A DNA stretch of 64,000 nt from Henriciella algicola (GTDB taxonomy: Bacteria; Pseudomonadota; Alphaproteobacteria; Caulobacterales; Hyphomonadaceae): positions 1,054,001-1,118,000 of the forward strand of contig NZ_QWGA01000003.1 in the NCBI RefSeq assembly GCF_003576245.1, in the 5' to 3' direction. Shown here piece by piece: positions 18,517 to 27,706 of the stretch (the first letter of the stretch is position 1; each line of letters starts with the position of its first letter). Both the position numbers and the translations under genes were made by a program. Under the pieces are notes generated by a model. The model did not search any database, was not told where the DNA came from, and was given only the letters and a program-made list of their open reading frames with translations.

Positions 18517-20802
18517 ATGGAAGACGGTGGAAATACTGACGCCGACAGTACACCCCATAGCAGACGACACCGCTGGTCGCTTCGGCTCCTGAACAATACG
18601 CGCGTTCAGCAGCTTCTCGTTCTCTTCTGCGCAAGCGCCATCATGATCATTACGGCGTTCATCATCATCTCGATGATGATTGATGATAATTACCCGCTTG
18701 GCGTCATGGCCGTCGTCGATGCGGTGACCTTCCTCAGTCTCGCCGGCGCCATCCTGCTCTCTTTGCGGGAGCGGACGCTCCAGCTCGCCATACTGCTCGT
18801 CTGCATGAGTATTCCAGCAAACCTGGTGGCCGAAATCCTCCTGCATGGCGCTGGCGCATGGATTGGCCTGATGCTGCTTGGCCTCAGCCCGTTCATGTTT
18901 GGCCTTCTGGCGCCGCTTTGGCTGGCGTCGGTCTATTCGGTCGGGCTCATTCTCTTCTTCACGATCTATCTTGCGCTCTTCCCGGGCGAGGCCGTGGTGT
19001 TTGCCGGGCGCGATGAAACCTATCTGACCGCTATCGCGCTCAGCATCATCACGATTGGTAGCGCCCTTGCCGCCATCCTGCCGAAGAAGATTACCGGCGC
19101 GGCTTATGCCTCGCTCAACCGGGCCGTGCAGAAAGAGAGCACGCTCAAGGAACGATACGCGCAATATGCGACGCTTGCCTCTGACTGGCATCTCGAGATT
19201 GATGAGTTCGGTACAGTGACCGACTTTTTCGGCCCGGGGCACGCGGTCGGCTGCAACTGGCGAACGCTCTTCCATGATTGGGAAGAACAGGCCCATATCT
19301 TCAACAACGCGCTCGCCACCCAGTCCCCCTACGAGAATATCCGCGCCTATCTGCGCGTCGGCGATCTTTCGCGCCGGGTTGAGTGCACCGGTCACCCCGT
19401 CTTTCACCCTGATGGCAGTTTTGCCGGCTACCGTGTCATCGCGCATGACATCACCGACAAGGCAGAAGCCGAAGAGAAGCTGAAAGTCCTCGCCATGTGT
19501 GACAGGCTGACCGGCCTGAAGAACCGGCACGCCTTTAACGAGTCGGTTGAGGCGCGCCAGTCCCAGGCCGATGGGGACGAGACGGCCGTCATCTGCATTG
19601 ATCTCGACAACTTCAAGAACCTCAACGACCGTCAGGGTCATGAGAGCGGCGATGTCGCGCTTGCCGAACTTGGTCTGCGGTTTCGCGAGTTCGAAGAAGC
19701 GATCCCGGGCCTCGAAGTCTTCCGGCTGGGCGGCGATGAATTCTGCGCGCTGCTGACGACGCGCTGGGACCCCCAGCGCATTCACTGGCTGGCTGAGCAA
19801 TTTGCCGAAGCTGTCTTCCGTCCCATCAAGATGGACGACCGCGTCATCGACATGGCCGCGTCCATCGGAGCAGCGTGCACAGGCCCGAACAAGACGCTCG
19901 CCAACGCGCTGGAGCGGGCGGACGCGGCAGTCTACGAAGCAAAGTCCCAGGGCGGCGGACAGTGCATACTCTGCGCAGGTGAGATCGAAGTCCGGCTGGA
20001 GAGGCGCCTCGCGATCAGGCGGGACCTCGCGGGCGCCATCGCCAATGGCGACATCGAGATGCATTACCAGCCGATTTTCGAGGTTCGCAGCGGCGCCCTG
20101 AGCGGTGTCGAAGCCCTCGCGCGCTGGACCCACCCCGTCTATGGCAGCATTGCGCCGGATGAGTTCATCACCATCGCAGAAAGCAGCCGCGCCATTGTGT
20201 CCCTCGGCCAGTACACGCTGCGCCGCGCATGCACCGAAGCACTCGAGTGGATGAGCCGCCACGATGCATCGATCCGGCTGAATGTGAACATCTCACCCAT
20301 GGAGATCATGACGGACGGGTTCATGGACTCCGTGCTTACCATCCTGTCCGAAACAGGCTTTCCGGCAAATCTGCTTGAGCTTGAGATCACCGAGCGCGGC
20401 ATGTTTGAGGACATGGAAGTGTCCCGCTCTCTGCTCAATGCGATCCGCGATCATGGCGTCGGCATCTCGCTTGATGATTTCGGCACTGGCTATTCTTCTC
20501 TCAGCCGCCTCGAAACCTTGCCTGTCGACCGGATCAAGGTCGACCGCTCTTTTCTTGCTCAGGCCGTCGAAAGCCAGCGCGCACAGAAGCTTCTCGCCCT
20601 GATGTCCGGCATTGGCGGGATCATGGACGTCGATATCGTCGCTGAAGGGATCGAGACTGAGGCCCAGCTTCGACTTGTCCGTCTGGCGGGTTTCTCAAAA
20701 GTGCAGGGTTATCTTCTCGGCCGCCCTGCGCCTATCGCGGATCTCGACGCGAGCGACCTGCAGCCCCGGCAACACGCGCCCGGCCTTCGCCAACGCGCCT
20801 GA
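18517..20802 (+). CDS. Membrane PAS-GGDEF-EAL cyclic-di-GMP enzyme
   Basis: The 761-residue protein has an N-terminal membrane region of about five or six helices (residues 25-195), a PAS-like domain (about 235-325), a GGDEF domain with intact RLGGDEF near residue 405, and an EAL domain with intact GVEALARW near 532. EAL metal and catalytic motifs are present: LEITERG, DDFGTGYSSLSRL, VAEGIET and QGYLLGRP. Both synthesis and breakdown of cyclic-di-GMP are therefore possible; which dominates cannot be told. The ATG at 18517 follows a GGAGAGAG ribosome-binding site. It may control the motile-to-sessile switch, which is inferred from the family. Confidence 0.92.
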   Translation: MEDGGNTDADSTPHSRRHRWSLRLLNNTRVQQLLVLFCASAIMIITAFIIISMMIDDNYPLGVMAVVDAVTFLSLAGAILLSLRERTLQLAILLVCMSIPANLVAEILLHGAGAWIGLMLLGLSPFMFGLLAPLWLASVYSVGLILFFTIYLALFPGEAVVFAGRDETYLTAIALSIITIGSALAAILPKKITGAAYASLNRAVQKESTLKERYAQYATLASDWHLEIDEFGTVTDFFGPGHAVGCNWRTLFHDWEEQAHIFNNALATQSPYENIRAYLRVGDLSRRVECTGHPVFHPDGSFAGYRVIAHDITDKAEAEEKLKVLAMCDRLTGLKNRHAFNESVEARQSQADGDETAVICIDLDNFKNLNDRQGHESGDVALAELGLRFREFEEAIPGLEVFRLGGDEFCALLTTRWDPQRIHWLAEQFAEAVFRPIKMDDRVIDMAASIGAACTGPNKTLANALERADAAVYEAKSQGGGQCILCAGEIEVRLERRLAIRRDLAGAIANGDIEMHYQPIFEVRSGALSGVEALARWTHPVYGSIAPDEFITIAESSRAIVSLGQYTLRRACTEALEWMSRHDASIRLNVNISPMEIMTDGFMDSVLTILSETGFPANLLELEITERGMFEDMEVSRSLLNAIRDHGVGISLDDFGTGYSSLSRLETLPVDRIKVDRSFLAQAVESQRAQKLLALMSGIGGIMDVDIVAEGIETEAQLRLVRLAGFSKVQGYLLGRPAPIADLDASDLQPRQHAPGLRQRA

Positions 20803-20874
20803 TCGATCATTGCGCAAAGCGGCGCGGCGCTTTTTCTGGTTCTTTTCCGGCGCGCCATGCGATAGGCGTCGGCC

Positions 20875-21492
20875 ATGGACCAGCTTTCCATCTTTCCCGC
20901 CACGCTGACACTGATCGCGATCAATGTCCTCGTCAGCATCTATGGCTGGCTGAACCAGCAATTCCTGCTGAAGAACCTCTTCGATGTCGGCGCGATCCGC
21001 GAGCAGCGCGAATATCATCGTCTTGTCACGTCGGGCTTTCTGCATGGCGGGGTGTTTCACCTGCTCATCAACATGTTCGTCCTCTTCCAGTTCGGACGAT
21101 ACATTGAGTACCAGCTCGGCACGCCCGCTTTTGTCTTTGTCTATTTCACCGCGCTTCTGGGCGGTAATCTCTGGGCACTGCTGGAGAATTTCCGCTCGCC
21201 GGATTACCGCGCTCTCGGTGCGTCCGGGGCAACGTCAGGCATCATCCTGTCCTTCTGCCTGTTCCAGCCTTTCGCGATGCTGCTCTTCTTCATCATCCCG
21301 ATGCCGGCAATTGTCTTCGGCATTCTCTTCATCGTGATCAGCGTTATCCTCGCACAGCGGGAAAACCGGATCATCGGTCACGAAGCCCATATCGGCGGCG
21401 CCATTGCCGGCCTGATCGCGACCATCGTCATCGCGCCGGAATCGCTCTCCATCTTCTCCAGCCAGGTCGCTAGCGTTCTCGGAGGGGGCTGA
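20875..21492 (+). CDS. Rhomboid-family intramembrane serine protease
   Basis: This 205-residue membrane protein has six hydrophobic helices. The catalytic dyad is S117 in GASGATSG and H172 in GHEAHIGGA; loop-1 residues HGGVFHLLINM also fit. It cleaves transmembrane segments within the inner membrane. Substrates are unknown. It precedes zapE by four bases, so the two are probably one transcript. Confidence 0.92.
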   Translation: MDQLSIFPATLTLIAINVLVSIYGWLNQQFLLKNLFDVGAIREQREYHRLVTSGFLHGGVFHLLINMFVLFQFGRYIEYQLGTPAFVFVYFTALLGGNLWALLENFRSPDYRALGASGATSGIILSFCLFQPFAMLLFFIIPMPAIVFGILFIVISVILAQRENRIIGHEAHIGGAIAGLIATIVIAPESLSIFSSQVASVLGGG

Positions 21493-21496
21493 ACAC

Positions 21497-22657
21497 ATGA
21501 GTGTCGAACAAGCCTACCAGGCCCGTATTGATGCCGGGCAGCTAACTGAGGACAGCGCACAGCGCGAGGCGGCCCGCAAGCTCGACGACGTGCTGGAACG
21601 CCTCAGCGAGGCAAAGCCCGCCGGTCTCTTCCGCAAGGAAACCAAGGTGAAGGGGCTTTACCTCTGGGGCGGGGTCGGGCGCGGCAAGTCCATGCTGATG
21701 GACCTCTTTCACGACCTCTCGCCCGTAAAGGCCAAGCGCGTCCACTTCCATGAATTCATGGGCCGGGTCCATGATGAAATGAATGCCTGGCGCGACATGA
21801 GCGAGGCAGAGCGCAAACGCGCCGACCACCGCGTCAAAGGCGCGGGCGCAGATCCGATCCCGCCCGTCGCAAAGCTCATTGCCTCAGAAGCCAAGCTTCT
21901 CTGCTTCGATGAGTTCCAGGTCACGCAGATCGCTGACGCCATGATCCTTGGCCGCTTGTTCGAGAATTTGTTCGAAGAGCGCGTCACTGTCGTCGCCACA
22001 TCGAACCGCCATCCGGACGATCTCTACAAGGACGGCCTCAACCGTCAGCTCTTCCTTCCCTTCATCCAGCGCATCAAGGATGAGTGCGATATCTTCGAAC
22101 TGGTGGCCGAGCGGGACTACCGGCTTGAGCGTCTGACCGAGGCGCCGGTCTGGCATGTGTCTGAGGATGCAAATGAGCGAGAGAAGACGCTGGATGAAGC
22201 TTTCGACCGTCTGACCCTCGGTGCGCGGCCAAATTCCTGCGTCCTGCATGTCAAAGGCCGCCAGCTTCAGGTCAGCCGGGAAGCTGCAGGTGTCGCGCGC
22301 TTCTCGTTCACGGAACTGTGTGCCCGCCCGCTCGGGTCGCGCGATTATCTCGCCATCGCCTCGACCTTCCACACTGTGCTCCTCGACGACATTCCGCTTC
22401 TGTCAAAGGACAAGCGCAATGAGGCAGCCCGCTTCGTTGCACTGATCGATGCGCTTTACGAAGCGCGCGTCAAACTGGTGGCAACGGCGCAAGCTGAACC
22501 CGAAGCACTCTATCCTGAAGGCGATGGGAGTTTCGAGTTCGAACGCACGGCCAGCCGTCTCTTCGAAATGCGCTCACGCGACTATCTGGCGCTCGAACAC
22601 CGCACACCGCCGCGCGCAGAAAATCTCGACACCGACAAAACAGAGACGCAGGCATAA
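21497..22657 (+). CDS. zapE: Cell division ATPase ZapE (AFG1 family)
   Basis: A 386-residue AFG1/ZapE P-loop ATPase. Walker A is GGVGRGKS at residues 58-65, the Walker B region is LLCFDEFQVTQIADAMI, and VATSNRHPDDLYKDGLNR is a family signature. In E. coli ZapE acts on the Z-ring during late division; mitochondrial AFG1 assists protein turnover. The start is four bases after the rhomboid stop, and a strong terminator begins immediately after its own stop. Confidence 0.92.
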   Translation: MSVEQAYQARIDAGQLTEDSAQREAARKLDDVLERLSEAKPAGLFRKETKVKGLYLWGGVGRGKSMLMDLFHDLSPVKAKRVHFHEFMGRVHDEMNAWRDMSEAERKRADHRVKGAGADPIPPVAKLIASEAKLLCFDEFQVTQIADAMILGRLFENLFEERVTVVATSNRHPDDLYKDGLNRQLFLPFIQRIKDECDIFELVAERDYRLERLTEAPVWHVSEDANEREKTLDEAFDRLTLGARPNSCVLHVKGRQLQVSREAAGVARFSFTELCARPLGSRDYLAIASTFHTVLLDDIPLLSKDKRNEAARFVALIDALYEARVKLVATAQAEPEALYPEGDGSFEFERTASRLFEMRSRDYLALEHRTPPRAENLDTDKTETQA

Positions 22658-22684
22658 AAAATCCCCGCACGTGGCGGGGATTTT
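22658..22684. terminator. Terminator after zapE, usable on both strands
   Basis: A perfect 11-bp stem AAAATCCCCGC / GCGGGGATTTT with a 5-base loop starts right after the zapE stop. It faces rpmE on the opposite strand, and A/T runs on both sides allow bidirectional use. Confidence 0.9.
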
Positions 22685-22710
22685 CTGAACTTGTCTATTC
22701 GAAAGCTGAC

Positions 22711-22929
22711 TTAGACGCCGAAGCCCTTGAACTTGTCCTTGAAGCGCGACACGCGGCCACCGCGGTCCAGCTGCTGGTTGCCGCCGGTCCATGCAGGGTG
22801 CGAGCTGGAGTCGATGTCCAGCGTCAGGCGGTCGCCCTCTTTGCCATAGGTCGAACGGGTCTGGTACTCCGTACCGTCGGTCATGACGACGGTGATGAAG
22901 TGATAATCAGGATGGCCTTCGGCTTTCAT
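22711..22929 (-). CDS. rpmE: 50S ribosomal protein L31
   Basis: The 72-residue protein has the L31 pattern: [34 protein letters not shown] and [20 protein letters not shown]. It lacks the CxxC zinc cysteines, so it is the zinc-independent (C-minus) form. It diverges from the ABC exporter and ends against the zapE terminator. Confidence 0.97.
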   Translation of the reverse strand: MKAEGHPDYHFITVVMTDGTEYQTRSTYGKEGDRLTLDIDSSSHPAWTGGNQQLDRGGRVSRFKDKFKGFGV

Positions 22930-23053
22930 CGTCTCTAGTCCTCGCGTCAGCGGCCACCCTGCGCGGATTGGCCTCTGTGAAATTCGGAAAGCGGGGTCTT
23001 AGTAGATTGAGGCCCGGCCCGCAAGGGGCCGAGTGCCAAGGAAGGTGCAAGAG

Positions 23054-24895
23054 ATGAGCGAGGCAACCAGCCAGATCAGCGACGACCGCCGCGAAACGCT
23101 GCCCGACCAGGGCGGCGCAGACCGGCCGAAGGCCCGGAGCGTGAAGCCGCTGGCCCTTCTCTGGCCCTATGTGCGCAAGCATCTGACGCTTGTTTTCGTC
23201 GCGCTCTTCTTCCTTGTCGTGTCCACGGTGGCCGCGCTGTCCATCCCTTGGCTGTTCGGACGCGCGGTCGATGCGGGCGCAGGCGGCGCAAACGGGGCCG
23301 CCCTTCTCGACACGATCGACCAGTATTTCCTCTATGTCCTGCTCGCCGCCATCCTGATGGGGATATTGAGCGCGCTTCGCTTCTATTTCGTCTCGCGCTT
23401 TGGTGAGCGCGTTGCCGCCGACCTTCGCACCGACCTCTACGCCAAACTGCTGAGCCTCGGGCCCCGCTTTCATGCCGGCATGCGCTCTGGCGAGAGCGTG
23501 TCGCGCCTCACCGCAGACGTCACCCTGATAGAGCAATTCCTTGGCTCGTCGGCATCGCTCGCGACCCGCACCATTCTCTCAACGACGGGCGCCATCGCCA
23601 TGATGCTGGTCACCAACTGGAAGCTTGGCGGCACACTCCTCCTGATGATCCCGCTTGCCATGCTGCCTGTCATGATCATCGGCCGCATCATCCGCGGCGC
23701 CTCCAACCGCGCCCAGTCACGTCTGGCCGATGCGGGCGCGCAAGCCTCAGAGGCGCTCGACGCGATCGAGCTGGTACAAGCCTATGGGCAGGAACAGCGC
23801 CGCGAGAAGAGCTTCGCCGAAGCCGCAGAAGCTGTCTTTCAAGCCGCGCTGAAACGCATCACGGCCCGCGCCTTCATGATCCTGGCCGTCTCCATCATGC
23901 TGCTGGGCGGCATGGTCGGCATCCTGTGGCTCGGCGCCCGCGCCGTGGCGACCGGGCAGATGACACCGGGTGAGCTGACGCAGATGATCCTCTATGCCTT
24001 CTATGCAGGCTCCGGCTTCGGCATGCTCGCAGAGGTCTGGGGAGAGGTCATGCGCGCAGCAGGCGCCAGCGACCGCGCCAGCGAGATCCTGCGCGAGACA
24101 CCGGAAATCCTGCCCCCACAGACGGCCCTCCCCATCGCTTCATCTGTCCAGGGCCATCTCATCTTCGACGCGGTGGACTTCTCCTACGGCACGGACGACG
24201 CGCCCGCCCTCAAGGGCTTCAGCCTCGATGTCCAGCCGGGTGAGTTCGTCGCCCTTGTCGGCCCATCAGGCGCAGGCAAGTCGACCGTCTTCCGCCTCGC
24301 GCTCCGCCTGTTCGACCCGCAATCGGGCCATATTACCGTAGACGGCGTCGAAGCCCCGGACACAGACCCCGCCCTCTGGCGCAGCCAGTTCGCCTATGCC
24401 CCACAGGAGTCGGCGCTCTTCACCGGGACCGCACGCGAGAACATCGCCTTCGGCGCACAAGGCGGCACAGCCCCGGACGCTGAGCTGATCGACGCGGCCC
24501 GCATGGCGGAGGCGTGGCGCTTTCTTGAAGATCGCGGCGGCCTCGATGCAGACCTTGGCCAGAAAGGCCGTAGCCTCTCAGGTGGCCAGCGCCAGCGCGT
24601 CGCCCTCGCCCGCGCCCTTGTCCGGCGCGCGCCGATCCTGCTGCTGGATGAGGCAACCTCTGCCCTCGACAGCGAAAGCGAAGGCCTCGTCCAGAAAGCC
24701 ATTGCGGCCGCTGCCGAAGGTCGGACCACGCTCGTCATCGCGCACAGGCTCTCGACCATCCGGCGCGCCGACAGGATTATTGTCATGGAAGATGGCCGCA
24801 TCGTCGAACAGGGCAGCCACGACGCGCTCGTCAAAAAAGGCGGGCTTTATGCCCGCCTCGCTGAAATGCAATTTGCCGCCGAAGCCGCAGAATAG
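23054..24895 (+). CDS. ABC exporter, fused transmembrane and ATPase domains
   Basis: The 613-residue half-transporter has six membrane helices (about residues 40-320) and a nucleotide-binding domain with Walker A GPSGAGKST near 402, signature LSGGQRQR near 509, and Walker B LLLDEATSALD. It belongs to the ABCB/MsbA-type exporters and should work as a homodimer in the inner membrane. The substrate (lipid, drug or peptide) is not determined by sequence. The ATG at 23054 follows GAAGGTG. It sits next to rpmE, as in many Alphaproteobacteria. Its 3' end contains an apparent minus-strand terminator serving suhB. Confidence 0.9.
   Translation: MSEATSQISDDRRETLPDQGGADRPKARSVKPLALLWPYVRKHLTLVFVALFFLVVSTVAALSIPWLFGRAVDAGAGGANGAALLDTIDQYFLYVLLAAILMGILSALRFYFVSRFGERVAADLRTDLYAKLLSLGPRFHAGMRSGESVSRLTADVTLIEQFLGSSASLATRTILSTTGAIAMMLVTNWKLGGTLLLMIPLAMLPVMIIGRIIRGASNRAQSRLADAGAQASEALDAIELVQAYGQEQRREKSFAEAAEAVFQAALKRITARAFMILAVSIMLLGGMVGILWLGARAVATGQMTPGELTQMILYAFYAGSGFGMLAEVWGEVMRAAGASDRASEILRETPEILPPQTALPIASSVQGHLIFDAVDFSYGTDDAPALKGFSLDVQPGEFVALVGPSGAGKSTVFRLALRLFDPQSGHITVDGVEAPDTDPALWRSQFAYAPQESALFTGTARENIAFGAQGGTAPDAELIDAARMAEAWRFLEDRGGLDADLGQKGRSLSGGQRQRVALARALVRRAPILLLDEATSALDSESEGLVQKAIAAAAEGRTTLVIAHRLSTIRRADRIIVMEDGRIVEQGSHDALVKKGGLYARLAEMQFAAEAAE
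24833..24857 (-). terminator. Minus-strand terminator of suhB inside the ABC exporter gene
   Basis: Read on the minus strand, GGCGGGC / GCCCGCC (7-bp stem, 5-base loop) is followed by six T. It lies 48 bases past the suhB stop, within the coding end of the convergent exporter. Confidence 0.55.
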
Positions 24896-24913
24896 GCGGC
24901 GAGATCAGCCGCC
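24895..24913. other. Hairpin between convergent stop codons
   Basis: GGCGGC / GCCGCC with a 7-base loop spans the stop-to-stop junction of the ABC exporter and suhB. No T-run follows. It is similar in placement to the hairpin at 7353-7369. Confidence 0.35.
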
Positions 24914-25717
24914 CATGAAGGCCTTCGCCTTGCGCAGCCGCTCGCGCAGCTTTGGCATGAGCGGCTCATTGGTTGCGAGGATGTTGCCGGTCTCAAGCAC
25001 GTCGCCGCCATCGATTTCTTCGACATAGCCGCCTGCTTCACGCACCAGCACGATACCAGCGGCGATGTCCCAAGGCTTCAGGCCACGTTCCCAAAAACCA
25101 TCGAAACGGCCCGCTGCGACCCAGGCAAGGTCCAGCGCGGCAGAGCCATTGCGGCGAAGACCCGCCGTCACTGGCGTCAGCGAACCAAGCTCACCGGCAA
25201 ACAGGCGGTGCGCGTCAGCGCCGCGTCCAACCCATGGAGAGCCCATGGCAAGGACAGCCTCTTCTGTGTTCTTGCGCGCCGCGACGATCAGCTTGCGCTG
25301 GTCGAGCCAAGCCCCGCGGCCCGTCTCTGCCCAAAAGATCTCATTCTTGGCGACGTCATAGACTACACCAGCGAGCAGCTTGCCTTCACGCTCCAGGCCA
25401 ATCGACACCGCATAGTGCGGCTGGCCGTGCAGGAAGTTCAGCGTGCCATCCAGAGGATCGACGATGAAACGGTTCGACTTGTCCGACCCCTCGACCAGGC
25501 CGCGCTCTTCCATCAGGAAGCCATAGCCCGGACGTGCCTTTGTCAGGCTGTCATAGATGATCTGCTCGGCGCGGTGGTCGGCATTGGAAACGAAATCGGC
25601 AGGGCCCTTCTTGGACACTTGCAGGTTTTCGACTTCCCCGAAATCGCGCGCAAGCGAGCGGCCCGCAGCACGGGCTGCGGCAATCATCACGGTTCCGACG
25701 GGAGAGGGTTTGGACAT
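24905..25717 (-). CDS. suhB: Inositol-1-monophosphatase family protein
   Basis: The 270-residue enzyme has the lithium-sensitive phosphatase metal sites E70-E71, D87-PLD90-GT and a late WDIAAG motif. It removes phosphate from inositol monophosphate or related sugar phosphates; the E. coli homologue SuhB also acts in rRNA antitermination. It follows efp by 13 bases on the same strand, so they probably form an operon. Confidence 0.92.
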   Translation of the reverse strand: MSKPSPVGTVMIAAARAAGRSLARDFGEVENLQVSKKGPADFVSNADHRAEQIIYDSLTKARPGYGFLMEERGLVEGSDKSNRFIVDPLDGTLNFLHGQPHYAVSIGLEREGKLLAGVVYDVAKNEIFWAETGRGAWLDQRKLIVAARKNTEEAVLAMGSPWVGRGADAHRLFAGELGSLTPVTAGLRRNGSAALDLAWVAAGRFDGFWERGLKPWDIAAGIVLVREAGGYVEEIDGGDVLETGNILATNEPLMPKLRERLRKAKAFMGG

Positions 25718-25730
25718 TCAGTAAGCCTGT

Positions 25731-26297
25731 CTAGTCAGCGCGTCTGAGATAGGTGGAGTCTTCGGTCTGAACGACGATGCGCTCACCCTGACCAACGAAT
25801 GGCGGGACGAGGACGCGAATGCCGTTCTCGCAGGTCGCCGGCTTGAAGCTGTTGGCGGCCGTCTGGCCTTTCACGACCGGCTCGGTCTCTTCAATCGTCA
25901 GGATCACCTGATCCGGCAGCGAAATGCCGATCGGCTTGTCTTCGTAGAATTCGATGACAACGACCATCTCGCTCTGAAGGAAGGCTTCCTGCTCGCCGAT
26001 GAAATCCTTCTGGATCTCGATCTGCTCAAAGGTCTCCTGATCCATGAAGGCGTGCGCCTCACCGGCATCATAGAGATACTGATAGTCTTTCTGCTCGAGA
26101 CGGATCTTCTCGACCGTCTCCGAAGAGCGGAAGCGCTCATTCAGCTTGGATCCGTTGATCAGGTTGCGCAGTTCGACCTGGTTGAAAGCGCCGCCCTTGC
26201 CGGGCTTCACTGCATTGGTCTTGACCGCGCGCCAGACGCTGCCCTGGTGTTCGATGACATTGCCCGGCTTGATTTCATTGCCATTGATCTTGGCCAT
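25731..26297 (-). CDS. efp: Elongation factor P
   Basis: A 188-residue, full-length EF-P with its three OB-like domains. The tip lysine K34 (VKPGKGGAF) that is modified in some bacteria is present. EF-P binds between the P and E sites and relieves ribosome stalling at polyproline. It is the first gene of the efp-suhB pair and diverges from a small membrane gene. Confidence 0.97.
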   Translation of the reverse strand: MAKINGNEIKPGNVIEHQGSVWRAVKTNAVKPGKGGAFNQVELRNLINGSKLNERFRSSETVEKIRLEQKDYQYLYDAGEAHAFMDQETFEQIEIQKDFIGEQEAFLQSEMVVVIEFYEDKPIGISLPDQVILTIEETEPVVKGQTAANSFKPATCENGIRVLVPPFVGQGERIVVQTEDSTYLRRAD

Positions 26298-26432
26298 GCG
26301 CGAATTTCCTGTAAGTCGACGATGGGCGCGAGGTAGCCGCGAGAGCCGCCATGGTCAAGCTGACAAGGGCCGCTCCACTGGACACGAACGCCTGTCTCTG
26401 CTTGTTTCCGCCGCCTCAAACATGCCTTACGG

Positions 26433-26711
26433 ATGTCTCTCATGAACTGGTTGTCGAATTTCCTGAGCTTTGAAAAGCCGCTGGGTGAGCTGCTCACCCG
26501 CCTGCTCTTCTACCTGTTCATCATCTTCATCCTGTGGCGCGGCGTAGAGACGCTTGTCTTCTATCTCACCTATTTCGGTGAGAATTTCGGCATGGCCCTC
26601 TGGGGCATCCTGAAGACCCCGGTCGTCGTCATCGTCCAGCTACTGATGCTGCGCGTCTTCACTGAAGCCGTTCTGGCCGTCCTGCGCCTCGACAAGTCGC
26701 ACGAAGAGTAG
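26433..26711 (+). CDS. Small DUF4282-like membrane protein
   Basis: The 92-residue protein has two hydrophobic helices and ends MLRVFTEAVLAVLRLDKSHEE, resembling the DUF4282 pattern of a helix hairpin followed by R-x-x-x-E-x-x-x-x-x-x-R-x-x-D. The role is unknown. An alternative ATG three codons on (26442) is possible. It is divergent from efp and followed by a repeat-rich spacer. Confidence 0.65.
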   Translation: MSLMNWLSNFLSFEKPLGELLTRLLFYLFIIFILWRGVETLVFYLTYFGENFGMALWGILKTPVVVIVQLLMLRVFTEAVLAVLRLDKSHEE

Positions 26712-26720
26712 GGGACAGGC

Positions 26721-26970
26721 TCGTCCTTCGACGCCGCTCAGGATGAGTTACTCATACAGCTAATGGGGCGTCATCCTCGATGGCGCAGCCATCTGAGGAT
26801 CCATCTCCTGCCGTCGAAACAGACGCGGGCTGAAAGGTCTGAAGCTAGGCTCCCAGACCGCTTACGCGGTCGGGAGTGACGCGGCTATTGAAGGCTAGCC
26901 CCAGTTCTCGAGGCGCTCATCCTGAGCAAAGCTTGCCCCGGTGAAGACCGGGGTCGAAGGATACAGCGCC
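26721..26970. repeat. Intergenic palindromic repeat cluster, copy 1
   Basis: The 272-base spacer after the small membrane gene is filled by palindromic units. One is an inverted copy of the short CATCCTGAGC...GTCGAAGGATGA element (26721-26747). Next come a hairpin ATCCTCGATGGC / GCCATCTGAGGAT (26773-26800) and a hairpin CTCCCAGACCGC / GCGGTCGGGAG (26850-26875), the two parts of the element also found at 48.6 and 54.3 kb. Last is a further CATCCTGAGC-type unit with an internal CCCCGG / CCGGGG stem (26912-26970). No open reading frame or RNA gene is apparent here. It resembles REP/BIME-type elements. Confidence 0.7.
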
Positions 26971-26983
26971 CCGCACCCCAGCC

Positions 26984-27649
26984 CTAAAACTCAGCTGCCG
27001 CCTCATCGAGCGCGGCATTGAACGCCCGCACCGCCGCGGCTGGCCCGTCCGGATGCGCCCAGACGCCAGCGCTCACGGCCAGAAAGTCCGCGCCCGCCAG
27101 TGACAGCGCCTTCGCCCGTTCCGGCGTGATCCCACCGATCGCGACACAGGGCAGCTCCATCACGGCCTGCCACCAGGTCAGAAGGTCAGTATCCGCAGGC
27201 ACCGTGTCGGCCTTGGTGTCGCTCGGAAAAAAAGCCCCGAAGGCGACGTAGTCGGCGCCCTGCTCGCCCGCCTCCATGGCGACGTGGCGCGAATCCTTCG
27301 CGGTGGCACCGATGATCGGCTGCTTGCCGAGCCGCTTGCGTGCCTCTTTCACCTGCATGTCGAGATGACCGAGATGAACCCCGTCTGCACCCACTCGTGC
27401 GCAGACATCGACGCTGTCATTGATGATTAGCGCGACATCATTGGCGCGGCACACCGGCAACAGCGCGCGCGCAAGTGCTTCAGTCGCGGCCTCATCCACC
27501 ATGCCGTCCGGCTTGATGCGCACCTGCAGGCAGGCGACATCACCGCCTTCCAATGCGCCTTCAAACGTTTTCACGAAAGCGTCCACGTCCGGGACGCTAG
27601 ACGGTGTAATGAGGTAAAGGCGCGTGCGCTCGCGTTTGATATCGGTCAT
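26984..27649 (-). CDS. thiE: Thiamine-phosphate synthase
   Basis: The 221-residue TIM-barrel protein has the ThiE landmarks LYLITP, QVRIKP, ALIINDSVDVCARVGADGVHLG and AIGGITPERA. It joins the thiazole and pyrimidine phosphates to give thiamine phosphate. The usual GPxFxTxTK loop is changed to FGAFFPSDTKAD, but the TK is kept. No TPP riboswitch is seen upstream. It stands apart from other thi genes. Confidence 0.88.
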   Translation of the reverse strand: MTDIKRERTRLYLITPSSVPDVDAFVKTFEGALEGGDVACLQVRIKPDGMVDEAATEALARALLPVCRANDVALIINDSVDVCARVGADGVHLGHLDMQVKEARKRLGKQPIIGATAKDSRHVAMEAGEQGADYVAFGAFFPSDTKADTVPADTDLLTWWQAVMELPCVAIGGITPERAKALSLAGADFLAVSAGVWAHPDGPAAAVRAFNAALDEAAAEF

Positions 27650-27706
27650 GGCCGCCTAGGTAGCGCCTTCGCCTCCCCGCGCAAAGCCTGCCTGGCTGAA
27701 ACCCTC

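Noticed and set aside
18427-20262. A 611-codon open frame on the minus strand opposite the GGDEF-EAL gene
   Set aside because: It is antisense to a gene with intact, recognisable domains. Its translation has no domain pattern and is rich in residues expected from high-GC antisense frames.
26721-26970. CRISPR array
   Set aside because: The hairpin units differ in sequence, are not evenly spaced and have no unique spacers or cas genes. They fit dispersed palindromic elements.
27650-27706. Possible TPP riboswitch near thiE
   Set aside because: Neither this spacer nor the upstream flank of thiE shows the conserved CUGAGA or other TPP-element core.
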